Source: Larix kaempferi (lineage: Eukaryota > Streptophyta > Pinopsida > Pinales > Pinaceae). Taken from it: a stretch of DNA of 64,000 nt. Positions 33,478 to 44,003 of the stretch are shown here, one piece after another. Position 1 is the stretch's first letter; the number at the start of each line of letters is the position of its first letter. The notes below the pieces were generated by a model. That model searched no databases, had not been told where the DNA came from, and was given only the letters and a program-made list of their open reading frames with translations. The stretch covers positions 3,534,001 to 3,598,000 of the forward strand of contig BSBM01000186.1 in assembly GCA_027924585.1 (NCBI GenBank), written 5' to 3'. The translations under genes and the position numbers were made by a program.

Positions 33478-33621
33478 ACTGGCCAGTGCCCTGCTAACTC
33501 CATCATCTCCTGCCTATGGGTTCTTCTTAACGTCCTAATGTCTCGCAGCTTTAACATTTGACCATTTCAAGTTTATGAACGGATACATGAGATATTTTGG
33601 AGTTTGTGAACTATCCCTATA

Positions 33622-33995
33622 TCAATGTAATCTAGTCATTTCTTCTATCAGACCAGATAATTTATATCCCATAACCTGAGTTGCCTCATCACTCATTCTC
33701 AGTACTACTGAAAATACTTGAACCACACACCATCTAATATCATAAACTATTTCTGAAGTGATTGCAACTCTATTAGAATAGAAAGGCCATTGCAATAATG
33801 CTAAGAAATGATTCCAATCCCAACGTTTAGAAAATATTTTCGGCTCTAGATGTAGAAAACGATAAGATGCACGCATAATATCCAATAAATGAAAAGATTC
33901 TTCTTCTGTCATAGAGATGGTATTATTAAGTTGCAGAATTCGTACAAATGGTGAAGGAGAAAATGTGATATATTTCAAAATGGACCTGCACAAAA
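33622..33995 (-). pseudogene. Captured gene fragment resembling plant midasin N-terminal region (left LTR)
   Basis: A 123-codon frame with a coherent protein signature: ILKYITFSPSPFVRIL, ASYRFLHLEPKIFSKRWDW, and YDIRWCVVQVFSVVLRMSD. This pattern (a FxFxPxPF block, a YRFL...EP..FS..WDW block, then DIRWC...VVL..SD) matches my recollection of the N-terminal part of plant midasin (MDN1/REA1), a giant AAA ATPase of ribosome assembly. The assignment rests on memory and needs a search. The same frame is conserved at 44648-44985 in the other LTR. It is sense relative to the element and lies just upstream, on that strand, of the GOGAT piece. Confidence 0.5.
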
Positions 33996-34114
33996 TTTCC
34001 AGTAATCTGGGCCAATATTTCGATCAACAGATTCTCTGGCAAGTCATTCAACCCCACGAGGCGCTCTGTCTCTTCCATTTTTATTTCTGGTTCAATTTTC
34101 TTGGTCTCAATCTT

Positions 34115-34411
34115 TCAACTGAAGAATCTACCATAACAAAAATAAGAACTTGCACAAGCCCTTGCATCACTCTTTTGTTTATTCCCAGATTTCAATGTTT
34201 GTCTTCTGTAGTGTACAAGCTTCTTCATTTTCTCCATGTGCTTGGACATCCAAATTGCAACTCCAAGTTCTCCTTTTTTTGTTATCAGTGTTCTATCTAA
34301 ACCTTCATTGTATTTCCAAATATATTCTGCCTTGGGTATCCTATTGAAATGGCTGACTATGCTCCAAAGTAGAGAATCCATTGAGTTAGAGTTGAAGCAC
34401 ACAAGCCACAA
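34115..34411 (-). pseudogene. Third conserved frame in the SIRE-like LTR, unidentified (left)
   Basis: 98 codons (WLVCFNSNSMDSLLWSIV..., then LITKKGELGVAIWM, ending YFCYGRFF). The frame is kept at the same length in the other LTR (45120-45416) with about ten replacements. It lies on the sense strand, upstream of the midasin-like piece. It may be another captured exon or ordinary LTR sequence; I recognise no family. Confidence 0.35.
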
Positions 34412-34651
34412 ACCTACTGACTAGAAATGTGTGTTTCTGATACTGGAATCTTGCTCTTTTATAGTTCTCTCTGACATATTTTTCACTGCAACTTTTCTTG
34501 AGTCTTTTCTACCCTCTCTCCATCATGTTCTTTGTTTCATTTCCTTTAGGGTTCTCGAGGGCTGCTTGAGATTTGGTGTTGAAATGAATGTCATCAACCT
34601 CACCAACATTTTCCATCTCCTCGCACCTTCTTTTTTTTGTGCCTTCTTGGC

Positions 34652-34656
34652 CTTTG
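34652..34656. repeat. Target site duplication CTTTG (left, gypsy-2)
   Basis: CTTTG precedes the gypsy-2 left LTR and recurs at 38925-38929. The undisturbed LTR at 45656-45662 has one copy. Confidence 0.95.
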
Positions 34657-35041
34657 TGTGATGTACCTGCAATAATTAATTAATGCAAATACACGAGATA
34701 TCAGAAATAATAGAACAAAATCACTTTTATATTGATCACGGGCCACTTCGAGGGGGCAACCTCCTTTGAGCAAGCTCAATACAATTAACTTCACGGTGCC
34801 TTCAATGACCTCAACACACACTTATATACTAAGTCTATGCCCAATACTATGAGTCAAAACCATGGGACATATAATACTACGGGACGACTTACAAAGCATA
34901 TGTGTCCAATACTATGGGTCAATACTATGGGCTAATATAAACTATGGATCAACAAATACTACGGGACGACTTACAAAGCATATGCGTCCAACAACAATAT
35001 ACTAACATTGTAAAGAGAAGGGTTGACATAGGTTCCTAACA
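34657..35041 (-). repeat. gypsy-2 3' LTR
   Basis: 385 bp, TGTGATGTACC to CCTAACA on the plus strand, partner of 38540-38924. Confidence 0.95.
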
Positions 35042-35055
35042 TCCCCTCTCCCTTA
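35042..35055 (-). other. gypsy-2 polypurine tract
   Basis: On the minus strand this is taagggagagggga, directly upstream of the 3' LTR. Confidence 0.88.
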
Positions 35056-35070
35056 GAAAAAGCTTTGTCC

Positions 35071-37584
35071 TCAAAGCTTTGGTTGGAGAAATTGCTGCAG
35101 AATCTGAAGGAGTGGTTCCCCGGTAGCATCCTCGGTTTGCATTTCGGGCCACTGACGCCTTTGGAGTGTCAAGGAGGATTGCTTGGAAGGATGTAGATGA
35201 AGAAGAACCCTTTCAGATGCGTGGAAGATGCGCTCGGAACGGTGCTGATCGGCTTGTTGTTTCAGGCGAATTCTGGACATGTGAAGATTGTCCTGCAAAA
35301 TGAGAAGAATCTGATCGCGGTTTCGAAGAACCGAGTCAATTTCCTGAACTGGGGAGCTGCTGAGGGTGTATGGAAGAAGAACTGGCGGTGTTTTTCCATA
35401 GACTGCTTCATATGGTGTCCTTTGAGATGTGGTATTGTACCACCAGAGCACTGCTAGGAAATCCATAGAAATAGTTTGCCAAAGCTGTGTAGGGATGGGC
35501 AAGGGTTGGAGAAATCCCGAAAGGAGTGTCGTTCCCCCCTCGTTGACTTGGAAAGTATCATCGTCAGCCACCATCTGTTGAATTGTCATTTTTAGTCCCG
35601 GCCAAAAGAAGTTACATTGTTCCCGGTCATACATTTTGCAGAACCCAGAGTGTCTTGTTGATGGAGAAGCATGGAGTTCATAGAAGAGATAGCCCTGTTG
35701 AACATATTGGAACCAATTTGGAACAAGCAGAGAAAGAGCTGTAAGAGAAACTGGGTCATCAATTGTGCGAGAAGGAGCATCTTCCACCATATTGTCCTTA
35801 CCCTTCTTGTAAGTGATCACATAGGGATAACTCATGAGTTGGATAACCCATTGCAGGTGTGTTGGGGAGGAGACCCATTGTTCCAGAAAATTTGCCAGAC
35901 TCGGGAAATCCGTCTTGATGCAGAAATAATTTCCTAATAGGGATGGCTGCCACTTCTGTACTGCATGAAAAATAGCCATCATTGCCTGCTGAGAGGTAGA
36001 TGGGGCTACATTCTTACCGGAAAGGTCTCTTGAAGGCAACAAGCGCATTGGTTCAGCAAAGATACCTACATATCTATCCAAGGAAGTAGTGGAGACTGTT
36101 GATGGTTGCATCTGAATGGAATGGAGCTGAGCGATGACACCATGTGAATTCTTCTTAAGGATTTTTTCCAGGCGATGTGAACTGATGATGCAGAGAGACC
36201 CTGGTTGTAAGCCCATAAATTTGTGTTGTGCCCCATTGATTTTAAACTGCATCCAAAGTTCAGCAAAATCCCATAAGATGGGGCCAAGTGTGCGTAACCA
36301 TTGAATGCCCAAAACCACATCACATCCGCCTAAGGACAAGGCAAACATGTTAGAGCATAGGTTATAATCTTCCATAGAGATACGCACATTGTGACACTTC
36401 CCCTTGCAAGGTAAGGTGCCCCCATTGGCAACCATGACTTCAAAGTTGGAGCAAGGATGGACAAAACAATCAGCCTGTTTGGCAATCCGAGGGTCAATGA
36501 AGTTATGAGTGCTACCAGAATCAATGAGTATGGTAAGAGGGAGCTTCTTGAAGTATCCCCTGACCCGCATTGTTTGTGGGGTGGTGACGCCGGTTACAGC
36601 ATGGAGAGAGATCTCGGGTGGGTCGTCCTGAGATGGGGTGTCAACAGGTGGGTGTTGCATGTCGACCGGATCATCTACTGTATCTGTAGCTTCTTCACCA
36701 AGTTCTAAGGCAGGCGGAGAATCCACATCCAAGATATAGAGCTTTTGTTGAACACATCTATGTCCCCGAGTGAATTTCTCATCACAATTATAGCAAAGCC
36801 CTTTTTCTCGGCGTGCCTGCATTTCTATTTCAGACAGATGCTTGATAGGAGTTGGTTGAGGAGCAGGCGTGATGGGAGGTCGTTGGGAACCCATGTTTCT
36901 GAAGGGAACAAAGGTGGGTTTGGAGCGTTGTTGAGCTGCGATCTTGTCCTCGGCCAACTTAGCCAACCCTAGGACTTCCATCATTGTGTTGGGACAAAAC
37001 ATTTTGACCTCTGAGCGGATTTCATCCTTGAGACCACTGATAAAACAACTCCTGTAGAATTCATCAGACAATCCTTCTGTGTGATTGGCTAGTTTCTCAA
37101 ATTCCATCTGATACTCTCTCACTGTGCCAGTTTGGTGAAGTTTAGTGAGTGCTCCTGTGAAGTCGTCAAAAGCACTAGGACCAAATCGTGGCAAAATGAG
37201 TTGGCAAAAATCTGTCCAGTTTGGCTCGAGATGAGCTTTGATGTACCAACGGTACCATTGAAGGGCTTCCTGTTCCAAATGAAAGGATGCAAGTGGAACT
37301 TTCTGAACATCAAAAGTATTATGTAGACTGAAATATTGTTCTGCTCGGTATATCCATCCAGTCGGATCAGTACCATTGAAGCGAGGAAAATCAAGCTTCG
37401 GCCCACGAAAATTGTTGGAAGAAGAGAACCCAGTGGCTGCAAAAGATTCTGGCTGTCTGGTATTGTTCATGGCTGAATGCTGAAGATGGAGGCTGAGAAA
37501 TTTTTCATCAAGATCTTGGAGTTTTGTTTGGATGGCTGCAAGTGATTCCTCCATGGTGTGTGCTCCTGCATAGGTGACAACCAT
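35071..37584 (-). CDS. gypsy-2 gag-protease polyprotein with collapsed pol remnants (837 codons open)
   Basis: One uninterrupted frame. The likely start is Met11 (37554, MEESLAAIQTKL), not the first Met. Gag spans about 11-235. The knuckle is CYNCDEKFTRGHRC (Cys264, Cys267, His275, Cys277). The protease has LIDSGSTHN with Asp355 and GCDVVLGIQWL. After residue about 500 the protein skips the whole RT, rejoins within RNase H (SGKNVAPSTSQQAMM, YKKGKDNMVEDAPS), keeps part of the integrase zinc region with both Cys lost (DDDTFQ), lacks the catalytic core (the join is ISMDF to LAVLWWYN) and ends in a shortened tail without chromodomain. Every deletion preserved the frame. Gag and protease look functional; pol cannot be. 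Confidence 0.93.
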   Translation of the reverse strand: MVVTYAGAHTMEESLAAIQTKLQDLDEKFLSLHLQHSAMNNTRQPESFAATGFSSSNNFRGPKLDFPRFNGTDPTGWIYRAEQYFSLHNTFDVQKVPLASFHLEQEALQWYRWYIKAHLEPNWTDFCQLILPRFGPSAFDDFTGALTKLHQTGTVREYQMEFEKLANHTEGLSDEFYRSCFISGLKDEIRSEVKMFCPNTMMEVLGLAKLAEDKIAAQQRSKPTFVPFRNMGSQRPPITPAPQPTPIKHLSEIEMQARREKGLCYNCDEKFTRGHRCVQQKLYILDVDSPPALELGEEATDTVDDPVDMQHPPVDTPSQDDPPEISLHAVTGVTTPQTMRVRGYFKKLPLTILIDSGSTHNFIDPRIAKQADCFVHPCSNFEVMVANGGTLPCKGKCHNVRISMEDYNLCSNMFALSLGGCDVVLGIQWLRTLGPILWDFAELWMQFKINGAQHKFMGLQPGSLCIISSHRLEKILKKNSHGVIAQLHSIQMQPSTVSTTSLDRYVGIFAEPMRLLPSRDLSGKNVAPSTSQQAMMAIFHAVQKWQPSLLGNYFCIKTDFPSLANFLEQWVSSPTHLQWVIQLMSYPYVITYKKGKDNMVEDAPSRTIDDPVSLTALSLLVPNWFQYVQQGYLFYELHASPSTRHSGFCKMYDREQCNFFWPGLKMTIQQMVADDDTFQVNEGGTTLLSGFLQPLPIPTQLWQTISMDFLAVLWWYNTTSQRTPYEAVYGKTPPVLLPYTLSSSPVQEIDSVLRNRDQILLILQDNLHMSRIRLKQQADQHRSERIFHASERVLLHLHPSKQSSLTLQRRQWPEMQTEDATGEPLLQILQQFLQPKL

Positions 37585-37588
37585 AACC

Positions 37589-37590
<2 letters not shown>

Positions 37591-37662
<72 letters not shown>
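37591..37662 (-). repeat. 72-nt homopolymer, poly(A) on the sense strand, in the gypsy-2 leader
   Basis: A pure run of 72 T on the plus strand. On the element's strand it is a poly(A) tract ending 7 bases before the first ATG of the gag frame. Gypsy-1 has only a short T-rich stretch at the corresponding place (around 26601-26622). Assembly may have changed its exact length. Confidence 0.9.
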
Positions 37663-38525
37663 CAGTTCAGACTAGAGCGGCTACGGTGCAGAAGGAATCT
37701 GGAACAACGCCGAATGGCTGGATCTGGAATGGCTTGCAAAATGGATCTGAAACGGTGCAGCAGTGATCGACAATAGTTCAGCTGAAAGTAGATATGGACC
37801 CCAAGTATGTGCGGCTTCCTAACATTTCAGGGTTTTCACTCGGCCACCAATGCTGTCTGACGGCTTGCGTATTGGGGCAGTACCCCTCACTCCACGGCTC
37901 AGGTAAAACTGATAACCGCTTTGCCACAAACGACAGCTCTTGGTTTACCTCACGGGTGGGAACTAGTCAATCAGGTAGGGGTCGTTGCCCTTTTCGCTTG
38001 GCAGGTCCTCTCAATGGCCAGCTACTTCGGGGTTCCTGTGGTACTCCTCACAATGAGTTTTAGGGCTTATGCCCAAGTACTTCCCACAGTTAAGCGGATA
38101 GGGATTATTCCCAGATCCGAACCTGCAACAGAAAAAAATTTGGGCAGAAATTCCACCCAATGTTCCAAAACCGGATCTCTATTGCTCAGAATCGCTATTA
38201 TAGCATGTTTCCGGAACTAGAACAACCACTCTGCTTCTATCAATGAGAGCAGAATAGAAATCTGGGCACTTGGTCAAAAGATTTTCTTGCCACAATTTTC
38301 GCGGCCGTCACCGAAATTCTGTAAAATTGCTGATTTTAAATCCACGATATCTCCACTTTTAGAACTCCAAATGAGATGATTTTTTTTTGAAACTGTGTAT
38401 TTTTGAAAGAGGAATTCAGATATGCAATCAGTTTCTTCTGATTTTGTGCAGAAAGTTTCAGAAATTGATCTGAAAGTCGCCGCCCAAAAAAAGAAAAAAA
38501 ATTTCCCACTTGTGCCAAGGAAAGT
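37663..38525 (-). other. gypsy-2 5' leader
   Basis: Untranslated leader between the primer site and the poly(A) tract. Its part up to about 38110 is homologous to the gypsy-1 leader at 26640-27240. No gene. The short frames in it are chance. Confidence 0.75.
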
Positions 38526-38537
38526 GCTCTGATACCA
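38526..38537 (-). other. gypsy-2 primer binding site (initiator Met-tRNA)
   Basis: On the minus strand this is TGGTATCAGAGC, two bases from the 5' LTR at 38540. Confidence 0.93.
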
Positions 38538-38539
38538 GA

Positions 38540-38924
38540 TGTGATGTACCTGCAATAATTAATTAATGCAAATACACGAGATATCAGAAATAATAGAACA
38601 GAATCACTTTTATATTGATCACGGGCCACTTCGAGGGGGCAACCTCCTTTGAGCAAGCTCAATACAATTAACTTCACGGTGCCTTCAATGACCTCAACAC
38701 ACACTTATATACTAAGTCTATGCCCAATACTATGAGTCAAAACCATGGGACATATAATACTACGGGACGACTTACAAAGCATATGTGTCCAATACTATGG
38801 GTCAATACTATGGGCTAATATAAACTATGGATCAACAAATACTACGGGACGACTTACAAAGCATATGCGTCCAACAACAATATACTAACATTGTAAAGAG
38901 AAGGGTTGACATAGGTTCCTAACA
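38540..38924 (-). repeat. gypsy-2 5' LTR
   Basis: 385 bp, partner of 34657-35041, with one difference seen. Confidence 0.95.
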
Positions 38925-38929
38925 CTTTG
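38925..38929. repeat. Target site duplication CTTTG (right, gypsy-2)
   Basis: Matches 34652-34656. Confidence 0.95.
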
Positions 38930-39094
38930 ACTGCATGAAAGATTTACTGCTTCCAGCAACATTACCTGCACAAGATTCTGCTCTCCCATTACTAGTGTAG
39001 GGTATTTGAATGTCATCACCCTGAATTTGAATATCATCACCTTGATTTCCATAAATGACAATCTGCATCATCTGCTACTGCCATATTTCCAACA

Positions 39095-39110
39095 ATCTCC
39101 CCCTTTGGCA
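39095..39110 (-). other. SIRE-like polypurine tract
   Basis: On the minus strand this is tgccaaagggggagat, abutting the 3' LTR. Two further G-rich blocks of the same type occur at about 39135-39150 and 39193-39203, a repetition often seen upstream of SIRE-type 3' LTRs. Confidence 0.85.
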
Positions 39111-39234
39111 TTGATGGCAATATCACTTTAATTTCTCCCCCTTTGGCATCAAGGGAAAAGGGATGAACAATTCCTGCTGACTCTGATCATTGTCTCCCCC
39201 TGAAGTGATGTCACTCTGATGTTTGGAAAGTTTT

Positions 39235-39820
39235 AGATTGGAGAGGATACTACTCCTAGTCTTTGCCTAAGATATTCAAACACATTTCTACTTAAAGGTT
39301 TTGTGAAAATATCTGCGACGTGTTCCTGTGTTGGAACATATTCCAGTTTGATGTTCTTGTTTGCAGCTTGCTCTTTCATATGTTACTTGTTCTCCTTGAT
39401 CACATCTATTCATATTTCTTCAGTCTACTCCCCCTGTCATCAATGTCCCTATCTTATATGCTACTATAATGACTGTCTATGCCTCTTTGATTGAGCTGAG
39501 ATCAATATGTGACAAAAATGCTATTTCTATCTGATACATCAACTTTCTTCTTGTCTGCACTCCAGTGTTTTTATTTCCAGTAATTAGATCTTGAGGATGA
39601 TTCCTTTGAATTATTTTGGAGGGTGTCTATGTGTCTCTTCTTGGGGATTCTTCTTTTATCTCTCCTTCTTGAATATCTTCCTCGTCTTTACTAGTATCCA
39701 TATCATCCTTATCTTCATTGTCAAGTATGGTCTCTTGATGTTTGATCTTCTTGGTTTTTAATTATCCACTAAATTTATATGAAATTCCTCATTTGATGTT
39801 TTTTTTTCTCTTTCCAAAGC
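39235..39820 (-). pseudogene. SIRE-like pol remnants: integrase-RT hinge joined to RNase H end
   Basis: On the minus strand, 39500-39670 encodes the copia hinge motif PSKIIQRNHPQDLITG followed by GVQTRRKLMYQ and the start of the RT domain. At 39239-39370 the next recognisable sequence is the RNase H tail (YVPTQEHVADIF, LSRNVFEYLRQRLG), in frames that no longer agree. The RT palm and most of RNase H that should lie between are absent. The element therefore lost RT by deletion and the rest is decaying with frameshifts. Confidence 0.75.
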
Positions 39821-41133
39821 TTCTTTTGATTTCTAATGAACTTTGGTTTTTCTGAGACTTCCATTAATTTTGCAATTTCTTGCTTTATGTACATAGTTAT
39901 GACATCTGAAGCATTCTAAATTTCTTTCTTGCAAGGGTGCAAAGGAGTTCTAGTTTCTGCTCTTAGCTTAATCAATTTGTTTGATTGTTTTTGAGATTAT
40001 AGTTCTTGCCCCTCAAGTTTCTCCTTTGAGAAATTCTCAATTTTGCCTCATACACAGTCATTTCCACTGTATCCTTGCTGCACATGTTTCAAATGAAACC
40101 ATATTCCATAGTCTGTTCTCAAGATGTGTTCAAAACAATACTTAAATCTGCCAGTAAACTTCTTTGTCCAGAATGCTTTAAATTTGTTATTTGGTACACC
40201 ATATATCTACTTAACAAACTGCTTTCTCACAGTACTCAAATTGTCTCATAGATGATCATCCCTTCATCAACTAGTCTTCAAATCTTGCTTTTTGTTTCTC
40301 AGCTTTGGACTTCCTTGATTCCCTTCAATCTACAAAGTACTTTGTGAGAGTTTTTCAGCTTACAGCACCATTATTAAGGACTTCATTTGTTTTCTGGGTA
40401 CAAGTTGCTCGGAAGGTCTTCAAAATATTCCTTACTATACTCCACAACTATTGCCAATTCTGTAGTCACTTCAAGCGAAACTTTGTTGCATCAATATTAG
40501 TCAATTTTGGAGCTGCCTTCAAGTCCTTATGCCTACTGTGATTCTTGTACCCTAGCATTTCTAAACTTTTTCCATCAAGCAAGTTCTCAAGGTTTCAACA
40601 CTTTCATAAAGCTGATACAGTCTTTGCCTCTTCATCATAGGGTTTTTACCTTTTCATAACTCTATTTATCTACTTCTACAAATTTAAAATCTGATTTCTT
40701 CCATCATCTGCTCCTTTTCTTTTACTGATATTGTTGATGATCTGCAACCCTTAGTCTCTTTCAGATTTGTGCTTTTATCCACATCTGCTTTTAGATCTAC
40801 ATTTGTTTATTTGGTAACCTGGCTTCACGAGTAAGATCAACGTACTTCAAGGTTCTTCCTTGTTGTCTTTCTTCATTCTGAGACATCTCAACATTATTTT
40901 CAATGCTTTTAAGTAGTCATGCCGCTATAGGTAATTAGATAGACTTCAAACTTCAAAATTTCTCATACAAACAATGTGGCTTATTATCAATTGTAGAAAT
41001 AACTTTTGATTATCCCAAGGAGTATGTTCCATAAATGTTATAGTCAAGGAGTGGTTAATTTCTTTAGGATTTTCAAACTAATTCTTTTCTTTGTCCACAA
41101 TTTCATCAACTTGATGCTTTGTCCTATATCACT
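39821..41133 (-). other. SIRE-like internal region, degraded
   Basis: Where protease and integrase should lie I find no motif I can defend. Frames are short on both strands. It may be decayed pol. Confidence 0.5.
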
Positions 41134-41340
41134 TCATTTATTGTTCATGTAGTCAAGGGATTTGTCTTTAGAGTATTCAAATAGATATGGCAATGAGCGT
41201 CCTTCATTTGTTTGATAAATAGAATATTCATCACGTCCATTTACTTTGGTGAAGTTCTCAATTTTCATGTATGAAATATAACTTGAGAATTCATCATCAA
41301 TACTTAATTTCTCTTCCTTGTTTGGTGAAACAGAAGCCAT
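41134..41340 (-). pseudogene. Small frame downstream of SIRE-like gag, unidentified
   Basis: 68 codons (MASVSPNKEEKLSIDDEF...), out of register with the gag frame upstream. By position it could be the gag-protease linker after a frameshift. No domain recognised. Confidence 0.3.
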
Positions 41341-41402
41341 TTCATCTTTCTCATTACTTATTGATCTTAGGCTTGCATTTATGTCACAGAGTTGGTTAAA
41401 GC

Positions 41403-43016
41403 TTAAAATAAAATTATTAGTCTTCCCAAGTCCTTTTCATCATTTTGTGTAATGGAAGCTTTTTCACCTTCTTTCTCAAAATATTCTCTTGACATTTTTC
41501 TTTTATTGGTTTGATTGACTTCATATGAAATATCCTTATTCTCTTGCTTGCATAATGGACTATTGATTTGCATGAAACCATCAGGATATGCAATTTTGTC
41601 ACAATATTCTTTAGGAATTCTCCTTTCTTGACCTCGATCAAATTCATGTGTAAGATATTCATCATCTTTCTTGCTTTGTACTCCAGTTTTTCTTCTCCAC
41701 ATTTTTGTGAGTCTTGGTCTAAGAGGTCTTATAATATCACAATATCGTGCAATATGTCCAAGGTTATGACAGTTGTAACATTCAACATTTCGGATAGACA
41801 TATAAGTAACTCTATTATTTGGTTGATTATTCCTTCCATAAGTTTTGCAATTGGCTTCCTTGTGTCCACACTGGTTACAACAAAAACAATACCCATTGAA
41901 TGCATTTAGATGTTTGGGGTATCCTTGGTCTTCAATCTTGTAATAGTTCCTTGCATCTCTATTTCTTCTAAAGTCTTTATTCAAATAAGGATGAAAAGAT
42001 TTATGATGACATGGATTTTTCTTTGTGTAGCTCTTCTGCTGCATGGCTGTATTTATGGGGGCATCAACCCAACACTCCATACTTTCAATATTATTTCTCA
42101 AAGTGGAAGAGTATGATCCTTCATTTGCATGGTCTTGATCATATCCAAGGCATGTTTTGTTTGAGGAAAATATTTGTAGATTGAGGACTTTATCAAGAGC
42201 TTTAGTTCCTTTCTTGAATTTTTCAACAATATTCAATTGATCCTTGAGTCCAACAACTTCCTGTTTTAAAATTTTGGCTTCTTCCATGCTAATGGCTGCT
42301 TGTTGTCTTTTACTATGTAGCGCCTCTTGTAAGGACATTATTTGTCTTTTTATGGTCTGATTTTCTTCCTCAGTTTCTAGCAACTGTTGTTTGAGCTCTT
42401 CAACCTTTTGTTGCTCCTTATTAAGAGATTGTTCCAAGGATTCCAATCTCTCTTGATCTAGTTGAGCTTGGATTCTAAATTCAACTATGATTTTCTCAAG
42501 TTCTTTCTTCTTTGAACCTTTTTTCTTCCTTTGCTCCAACATGAGATCCTTTAGTTGTTTATACCTTTGCTTATATTTTCACAGTTCATCCAAAGTACAC
42601 TCAAGCTCAGCTTCAAGATTGACTTCTGTTTCAATGTCTGAGTCTTCTTCATTACTAGAATGGTTGTAGACTGAACTTTGTTCTGACTGATATGATTCTT
42701 TTGACTTCTCATCTGAGTAGAGGTCTTTTATCTTGTCCCAAAGTTCCTTTGCAGAGTTATATTCACCTATCTTCTCTTTGACATCATCAGGTAATCCATC
42801 AAGGATTGTATTTATTTCCATTGAGTTATTTTTCTTGGCTTTCTTTTGAGTTGGAGTCCTTACTCTGTTTGGTGGGAAGTAATCAGTGATCACTGAATTC
42901 CATGCATCATGTCCCAATGCCTTCAGATGTCTTTCAATTCTTGTACTCCAAAATATGTATTCTTCTTTTCCAAGTATTGGAGTTCCATTCACAGTGTAAA
43001 TCTCTTGTCCATCCAT
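41403..43016 (-). pseudogene. SIRE-like gag, interrupted by one stop
   Basis: The start is at 43016 (MDGQEIYTVNGTPILG), about 55 bases inside the primer site. Residues 1-145 carry the copia gag N-terminal pattern (EEYIFWSTRIERHLKALG, LDGLPDDVKEKI, AKELWDKIKDLY). A TGA at 42579-42581 follows. The same frame continues at 42542-41403 with a long Gln/Glu/Lys-rich coiled coil (about 80 residues) and two zinc-knuckle-like motifs, CFCCNQCGHKEANC and CYNCHNLGHIARYC. A long gag with a coiled coil before the knuckles is usual in SIRE/Maximus elements. Only one nonsense change separates it from an intact gag. Confidence 0.85.
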
Positions 43017-43071
43017 GTGTGCTTAATTGGATCTTCCTTTAAGTTTGTCAGACTATTCTTAAAGGGACCTT

Positions 43072-43083
43072 GTTTTGATACCA
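43072..43083 (-). other. SIRE-like primer binding site
   Basis: On the minus strand this is TGGTATCAAAAC, two bases from the 5' LTR. It matches the first eight bases of the Met-tRNA type site and then deviates. Confidence 0.75.
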
Positions 43084-44003
43084 ATTGATGGAATATTGGT
43101 CAATACTGAGAGGGGGGGGTGAATCAGTATTGTAAAATTTTTACCTTTTAACCACTTATTAAGCTTTAATCAAATCATGGAATCAATAAGATACACAACA
43201 AAATTTATCGTGGAACCCCAATTGGGTAAACCACCAACACTTTCTATACTGCAAAATTGTGTTTACAATATGTTTTGCAAGTAACAACTTGCTGGAGACA
43301 CCAATCCCTGATTTTCTCAGCTACCACCGAAGGATTTACCCACACCCTAGTTTCTGCTTGTACCTACAGACAAGGATACACCAATACCTTGATTTTCTAG
43401 CCACTACTGGAAGGAGGCTTGATACCCCCTTGCAAGCATGAATCCTACCCTAGCACCACCCTACCACCCTAGTATGTTTCTTATTATTTTTTCAGATCTT
43501 CCTTTAACTCTGTCACTACCTTTTTCTTCCACTTTGCTCGTCTCTGTCTTCTGATCTTCAATGCTGCCTCAACAACTTGTTTTCTGTCTTCTTATTCTTC
43601 AATGCTGCTTCAGATCTTCATCATTCCCAGACAAGTTTTCTGATCTTTGTACACCTTCAGATCAACATCATCATTCTTCCATAGAAGCCCTTTTTAATTT
43701 AGGATCTTCATTATTTCTTCCTTCTTCAGCAAACTCAACTACAGAGCCATCTTCCTCCTTTTTAAATATTCATAATTCAAGTACAAGAGACACTACTTCT
43801 ATTTCGATTTTCTGATTATATATAATTCTTCATCTTTTAAAACATCACACCTCTTCCAAAACATACCTCTTCAAATGTCTGAGATCACATCCTTCCTTCA
43901 AACGTACCCTTTCATTTCTCTGTCTTTTTTTTAATTTAATTCTGTTTGTATTTAATTTAACTTCTTTAATATTTCCTCACGCCTCTATAAATCTCAGACT
44001 TTA

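Larger units (their letters stand above)
34657..38924 (-). mobile_element. gypsy-2: very young, pol-deleted relative of gypsy-1
   Basis: 4268 bp on the minus strand with 385 bp LTRs that differ at a single position by eye (aacaAaatc versus aacaGaatc), a CTTTG duplication, an intact primer site and an intact polypurine tract. LTR ends and the coding part match gypsy-1. RT, half of RNase H and the integrase core are gone, so it must have moved using enzymes from a relative. It is inserted in the left SIRE-like LTR. Confidence 0.96.
32081..39094 (-). repeat. SIRE-like 3' LTR, split by gypsy-2
   Basis: TGATGGAATATTGG to CCAACA on the plus strand. After removing the insertion and one duplication copy (34657-38929) it is 2741 bp, the same length as the partner at 43086-45826. 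Several percent divergence by eye. Confidence 0.92.

Noticed and set aside
37558-37776. Plus-strand frame coding a long poly-Phe peptide
   Set aside because: It is the translation of the 72-base T run in an untranslated leader; there is no protein evidence.
40305-40541. Plus-strand 78-codon frame in the SIRE-like internal region
   Set aside because: Antisense to the element and without any motif.
41568-42116. Plus-strand frames opposite the SIRE-like gag
   Set aside because: Shadows of the gag coding strand; the minus-strand frame has zinc knuckles and a coiled coil.
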